IMG/VR virus record: IMGVR_UViG_3300025073_000043
Location: 1-64,000 of that record
Direction: 5' to 3' (one strand)
Source: a virus
DNA: 64,000 bases
Of the stretch, positions 60,475 to 64,000 are shown in pieces. The notes under the pieces were generated by a model that ran no database searches, was not told where the DNA came from, and worked only from the letters and a program-made list of their open reading frames with translations. Numbering within the stretch: the stretch's first letter is position 1; every line of letters begins with the position of its first letter. The position numbers and the translations under genes were made by a program.

Positions 60475-61190
60475 ACCGTACCTCGATCCGCGGGCTTCCA
60501 GTCTACCCGCTGCGCTATCTCGAAGAAATTGGACCCATCGCGCTTGAACTGCGGCGCCTTTGACCAGTCAACCAACCACACTTCAGTTGGGCGCACCGTA
60601 CCCTCGTTAGCAACGTGCATACCGAGGTCCAACAGTTCACGCTTCTGTGTCTGCGACATCTTGCGAAGCATCTGTTTACCCGCCACTGCAAAATACGAGT
60701 ACTCCCCGTCCTCTGCTTTCTCCCATGCGCGCGGTGAAACCACCTTCCGGCCCCAGTTGTAGACCCAGTCAGGTACTTGGGTCTGATCCATCTTATACCC
60801 GAACTGCGCTTTCATTTCAGGCGTAACCGTCCGGGTGTGGATCAGTTCGCCGACTTGGTCTTCGTCAGGCTGGATGTCAGTGAGTTCGGTACCGGGCACC
60901 ACGAACACGTAACCTCGCCCGGTGTAAGCAGTGTTCGGCACACCGGCATAGTTACCGCCTAACGCGTATATCAGAGCGTACCCGATATCGGGCGTCAAGT
61001 ACGTCCGACCGACAACAGGGTCCAGTCGGCCGCGCCCCTGTACCGCTGCTCCGGGACGAATCTCTCCCGCCTGCATGATGGCAGCGCCCCGCTCCTTCGT
61101 CGTACCGTGGTAATAGGAACGAGAGAGTTCAGACGTCGTCGCAGCAGCAAACTCTACCAACGACCGGAAGCGGGTAAGCGCCGTATCCAT
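60471..61190 (-). CDS. ADP-ribosyltransferase-like effector (239 aa)
   Basis: ATG at 61190 joins the upstream stop as TGATG. The leader has FRSLVE (L-V-E at 11-13). The ART fold signs are clear: SYYHGTTKERGAAIMQAGEIRPG at about 25-47 with YHG (27-29), TYLTPDIGYALIYA (63-76), and DQVGELIH with Glu 115. They match the H-Y-E type of ADP-ribosyltransferase. It would modify a host protein early after entry if it is carried in the head, as T4 Alt does. A long C-terminal helical part follows. The target is unknown. Confidence 0.7.
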   Translation of the reverse strand: MDTALTRFRSLVEFAAATTSELSRSYYHGTTKERGAAIMQAGEIRPGAAVQGRGRLDPVVGRTYLTPDIGYALIYALGGNYAGVPNTAYTGRGYVFVVPGTELTDIQPDEDQVGELIHTRTVTPEMKAQFGYKMDQTQVPDWVYNWGRKVVSPRAWEKAEDGEYSYFAVAGKQMLRKMSQTQKRELLDLGMHVANEGTVRPTEVWLVDWSKAPQFKRDGSNFFEIAQRVDWKPADRGTV

Positions 61191-62668
61191 CAGTACAACC
61201 GCCCCAAGCCCCGGTACTTTACGCCGCCGGGCTGCCGGTTCCCGACCTGTTTCCGGTACTGCGCGTAGTTGGCTTCGACCCAAGACATGACCTTCTTCAG
61301 ATCCCCCCGGACAAACTCCTTGTTCGTCCCCGGCTGTGCGACGTAGAACTCCAGCCCGTCGTTAGACTGAAGGTACACAAGATCGCGGGCTGTCTCGCCC
61401 CACACGATCACTTGGTTTTCTTCATCCCCCCAGTGATGAACTTGTGCTCCGGAAGCGCGGAACATGATCGCTTCCTTCCCATACTGCGCTTTGCCGCTAC
61501 GAACCCGCCCGAATCGAAGCGCATCGCCCGGCGTAAACGCGAAATTGTATCCCCCGTGCTTTAGTTCCCGGTCCGAAAAGTACGTCGTCAGTCCGAGCCG
61601 AGCAAGGTCGCCCATTCCACGCGTAAATCCCTCACCGGCGATATTGCCTGCCGCGTCTGAGAAATGAACGAGCCACTGATTCTTGACGATCTGCTCGAAA
61701 GACATGTGCGCCCAGGTAGGGACATTTGCAGGGTCAGAGCCGGACAAGAGGCGAGAAGCGAAATCCTCCAGGTTCACGCCTGGCCAGTCATCGGGAGTGA
61801 ACGGGAGCATCCTTTCAGCGTACTGCTCCATCTCACTGCCGTCACCGATCCCCTTCTCCGCCAGGGCGTCCGGGTTCACTCCCTCAATGTAGTCGAACGC
61901 TTCATATGGGAACCGCTCCATCAGTTCTGTCATCTTCTCTTTGTCCGACATCGTGAGGTACTTGCGGAGATACACGATATCGTTCGCCACAAACTCGTCG
62001 AGTGTCTGTCCGGCCAAACGGCGGAACTCGGTTTGTTCGTCAGCCTCAATCTTCTGGTGGTCGAAGTAGTCGTCACCTGTTCCCGGCTTATGCTCCTTTG
62101 ACCAGACGTCCCAGTGCTTGTCGCAGAACCGAACGAATGCAGCGCCCTCGGCCCACTTCGCCTTGTGTGTTGCCGGTGCCGTGCACCCGCGCTTCATACA
62201 CTTCCCGCCCGCGGTGTCAAATTCCTGTTTTGGTTTCGGCGCTTCACTCACGGTGGGCGTCCCGTAGGCCCGCGTCCGTTCTCGCGGTTCCTCGATGTGT
62301 CGCAGTACCAGAGCGACCACGGCATCCGCGAGCTTGCCTGTCGCCAGCGAGTGTACTGTCACGGTGTCTACTGTCGATGTCTTCCGCCCCGATGTTACGA
62401 AATCCAGTTCCGCCGAGTCCTGATACGGGTACAGCATCACAACGGTTCCGTGCTTGTCCGTTTCGGCCGGGCGCACAATGCGGATCTCTGCAACAGCAGG
62501 TACGCCCGCCTGGTAGATCTGTAACCGCGGTCGGATCTCGAAACGCAACCACACCGGAGCACGAGCATTGAGCTGCTGTTGCAGGTCATCGAAATACGCC
62601 CGTTCCTCGTTCCCCAACTGGACAGCCTCGGCGAGACCCGTGAACCGAGTAACGGCTTCGTCTGTCAT
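61190..62668 (-). CDS. Putative head-packaged effector with zinc finger and ART-like domain (492 aa)
   Basis: The leader ends in TRFTGLAE (L-A-E at 12-14). Residues 35-125 form a beta-rich domain. A compact zinc finger lies at 157-185 (CMKRGC, then CDKHW). Residues about 325-425 show an ART-like order: NQWLVHFSDAAGNIAGEGFTRGM, GYNFAFTPGDALRF and EENQVIVWG with a Glu pair at 416-417. The C-terminal 70 residues are helical and basic. The ART call is moderate; the zinc finger may choose the target. Confidence 0.6.
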   Translation of the reverse strand: MTDEAVTRFTGLAEAVQLGNEERAYFDDLQQQLNARAPVWLRFEIRPRLQIYQAGVPAVAEIRIVRPAETDKHGTVVMLYPYQDSAELDFVTSGRKTSTVDTVTVHSLATGKLADAVVALVLRHIEEPRERTRAYGTPTVSEAPKPKQEFDTAGGKCMKRGCTAPATHKAKWAEGAAFVRFCDKHWDVWSKEHKPGTGDDYFDHQKIEADEQTEFRRLAGQTLDEFVANDIVYLRKYLTMSDKEKMTELMERFPYEAFDYIEGVNPDALAEKGIGDGSEMEQYAERMLPFTPDDWPGVNLEDFASRLLSGSDPANVPTWAHMSFEQIVKNQWLVHFSDAAGNIAGEGFTRGMGDLARLGLTTYFSDRELKHGGYNFAFTPGDALRFGRVRSGKAQYGKEAIMFRASGAQVHHWGDEENQVIVWGETARDLVYLQSNDGLEFYVAQPGTNKEFVRGDLKKVMSWVEANYAQYRKQVGNRQPGGVKYRGLGRLY

Positions 62669-63072
62669 GCAACTACCTTGATCCTTGCCGCCGGAATGGT
62701 ATCACGGACAACAGGATGCACGTACTCACCACCCACACCAACCGTCGTGAGTCCGGCGACGTCCAGTTCCAGTACATCGCCGTTCGGTGCGTAATCACGT
62801 TTGTACTCCAGCGCCGCTGACAGCGTGGCGTGACAGTGAATCTCCCTGCCATCGGTACCCAGCAGAATGTTCCACGCCCGGTCAGAGTAGTATTCAGCAT
62901 ACCGCTCTTCCCACGCCGCTTTCGCGTCTTCGCTGGTAATCTCTCCGGATTGCACCCGGTCCAGCAGCGGACGCAGATCCTTACCGTCCCACGGCCCCGC
63001 CGTCACGTGATACACTGTTGTTGCCTCCTCCATCTCTACAAGTCGCATGAATATGCGGGTAGCAGAGTCCAT
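62665..63072 (-). CDS. Small putative ART-like effector (135 aa)
   Basis: ATG at 63072 has GAGGTAGGTG upstream. The leader has FMRLVE (L-V-E at 11-13). Then come TTVYHVTAG with YH at 21-22, REIHCHATLSAALEYKRDY (76-94), and VGGEYVHP with Glu 116, ending in a strand AARIKVVA. This is the minimal order of an H-Y-E-type ADP-ribosyltransferase. At 135 residues it would be very small for the fold, and the match is weaker than in the 239-residue protein. Confidence 0.55.
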   Translation of the reverse strand: MDSATRIFMRLVEMEEATTVYHVTAGPWDGKDLRPLLDRVQSGEITSEDAKAAWEERYAEYYSDRAWNILLGTDGREIHCHATLSAALEYKRDYAPNGDVLELDVAGLTTVGVGGEYVHPVVRDTIPAARIKVVA

Positions 63073-63076
63073 GCAC

Positions 63077-64000
63077 CTACCTCGGTTTAGCGGGAGCGCC
63101 GATCGAAAAGTAGTAGGGAGATTCCTGATCCCAGTACTGACTCTCGACTTCGTATTCCTTCCCACCGATCACGATTACTGCCCGAAGCGAGCCGCCCCGC
63201 TGTTCAAGCCCGAGGCGTGACGCTTCTGCCGACGGGATGAAGTACGTCAGACCGTCATGGTGCGTCGCGTTGGTCTGCCCTTTGTCGGTAATGAACAGTG
63301 CAGCTTTCGGCGGAGTTGCCGGCAGACCGCCCGCCGCCTTCCGGATCGCTTCCGTCAACGCGTCTTTCGGCGACATACCGGACGCCATGAGTCTGCGGAC
63401 TGTGCTGTCTACGCCAGCCTGCTCGGTAATGGGAGCGGGCTGCTCCACCAGACGGACAGTACACTTCGTCGGAGACCTGCGCGTCCATTCACGCACAGCC
63501 GCCTGCTCCGTGAACGCTCTTGTGTACAGTGTTGTTTCGGTGCCTTCAGAGATCGAGTAACCCGTCGTCTGGTACTGCTTCGACTCAGCAGCCGGCAGCG
63601 GTTCCGACGGCTGTTCCGCTGTTGTTGCGGGTACCTGTACAGGGTCAGCAGCAGCATCCCGTTCGCCGACAACAAGCCAGTCCCCCCGCGCCGAAGTGAA
63701 ATGGAAATACGCCCTGTAACCGTCAGTGCCCGCCTGCACACCTGTGACAGCCCCCTGTGCCAGTACGTCCCGCAAGTTGGTGGTATTAATGTGCTGGCTT
63801 ATCCCAGTACAGTCGCCGACTTCAGCGAGGAAGTTACCCTTGTATGCGGTGGAGTGGATGGACAATCCACCGTTCGACCAAACGGTGACAGTATCGCCGC
63901 CATACCGCGCCCACACGGGAATCTGAGCGTTCGCTTCGGCAGGCCACAGCTTCCAGGTCTCCCACGCCGGCATTGACACGCCGACCTTTGTCGCTGCCGC
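63077..64000 (-). CDS. Partial hypothetical protein, start beyond window
   Basis: The frame stays open to the window edge (63977 offers a GTG and 63971 an ATG, but neither has a clear ribosome-binding site), so the true start probably lies outside. The visible 307 residues have a beta-rich first part (WKLWPAEANAQIPVWARYGG), a Pro/Ala linker, and a region with SGMSPKDALTEAIRKAAGG and a last beta domain (LRAVIVIGGKEYEVES). No family is recognised. It may belong to the same effector block. Confidence 0.6.
   Translation of the reverse strand, partial: AAATKVGVSMPAWETWKLWPAEANAQIPVWARYGGDTVTVWSNGGLSIHSTAYKGNFLAEVGDCTGISQHINTTNLRDVLAQGAVTGVQAGTDGYRAYFHFTSARGDWLVVGERDAAADPVQVPATTAEQPSEPLPAAESKQYQTTGYSISEGTETTLYTRAFTEQAAVREWTRRSPTKCTVRLVEQPAPITEQAGVDSTVRRLMASGMSPKDALTEAIRKAAGGLPATPPKAALFITDKGQTNATHHDGLTYFIPSAEASRLGLEQRGGSLRAVIVIGGKEYEVESQYWDQESPYYFSIGAPAKPR

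Noticed and set aside
1-64000. tRNA genes
   Set aside because: I saw no cloverleaf with anticodon and TTC-loop signatures in the few gaps large enough to hold one. A covariance-model scan would be decisive.

Overview
The window is a continuous stretch of a tailed-phage genome with a contractile tail (myovirus type). The calls that support this are a T4-type portal, prohead protease and major capsid protein, a tail sheath and tube, a tape-measure protein, a P2/Mu-type baseplate (J-, I- and V-like proteins) and a phage replisome. Essentially every supportable gene lies on the minus strand. Genes are packed with ATGA, GTGA or TGATG stop/start overlaps, and most starts have G-rich ribosome-binding sites such as AGGGGG. 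The DNA is GC-rich. The host cannot be named from the sequence. I see no integrase, tRNA or CRISPR array. The large terminase is not in this window.

In transcription order (right to left) the layout is as follows. (1) 64.0-55.5 kb holds accessory proteins, several with ADP-ribosyltransferase-like (ART) signatures, plus two membrane-type proteins. Five of them begin with a similar short leader ending in Leu-Val/Ala-Glu. (2) 55.5-51.7 kb holds a fused prohead protease/zinc ribbon/scaffold-like protein and the major capsid protein. (3) 51.6-43.9 kb holds neck, connector and tail-completion genes. (4) 43.9-36.4 kb holds the tail sheath, the tube, a tail-assembly chaperone with an apparent +1 frameshift extension, and the tape measure. 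(5) 36.9-26.6 kb holds the baseplate, with an embedded DUF5662-like gene. (6) 26.57-26.18 kb is an AT-richer, repeat-dense gap. (7) 26.2-17.1 kb holds a 2,075-residue fibre, the portal and a minor head protein, so portal and capsid genes are about 32 kb apart. (8) 17-0 kb is the nucleic-acid module: two helicases, a primase, a C5 DNA methyltransferase with an HNH endonuclease gene nested inside it, a sigma-like protein, a uracil-DNA-glycosylase/DNA-polymerase-I fusion, a possible UvsY-like mediator and a gp32-like single-strand-binding protein. Many small unknown genes lie between them.

The most interesting observation is the block beside the capsid genes. Five proteins carry a short leader ending in L-x-E, which matches the processing consensus of T4-type prohead protease (L/I-x-E). 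Several look like ADP-ribosyltransferases. Together they look like a set of effectors packaged in the head, trimmed by the protease and delivered with the DNA, in the manner of T4 Alt and the internal proteins. Other notable features are an ~80-residue beta module copied eight times through four structural genes, a second module shared by the capsid and a tail protein, a family of extended -10 promoter-like sites restricted to the replication half, and a tetrapeptide-repeat protein.
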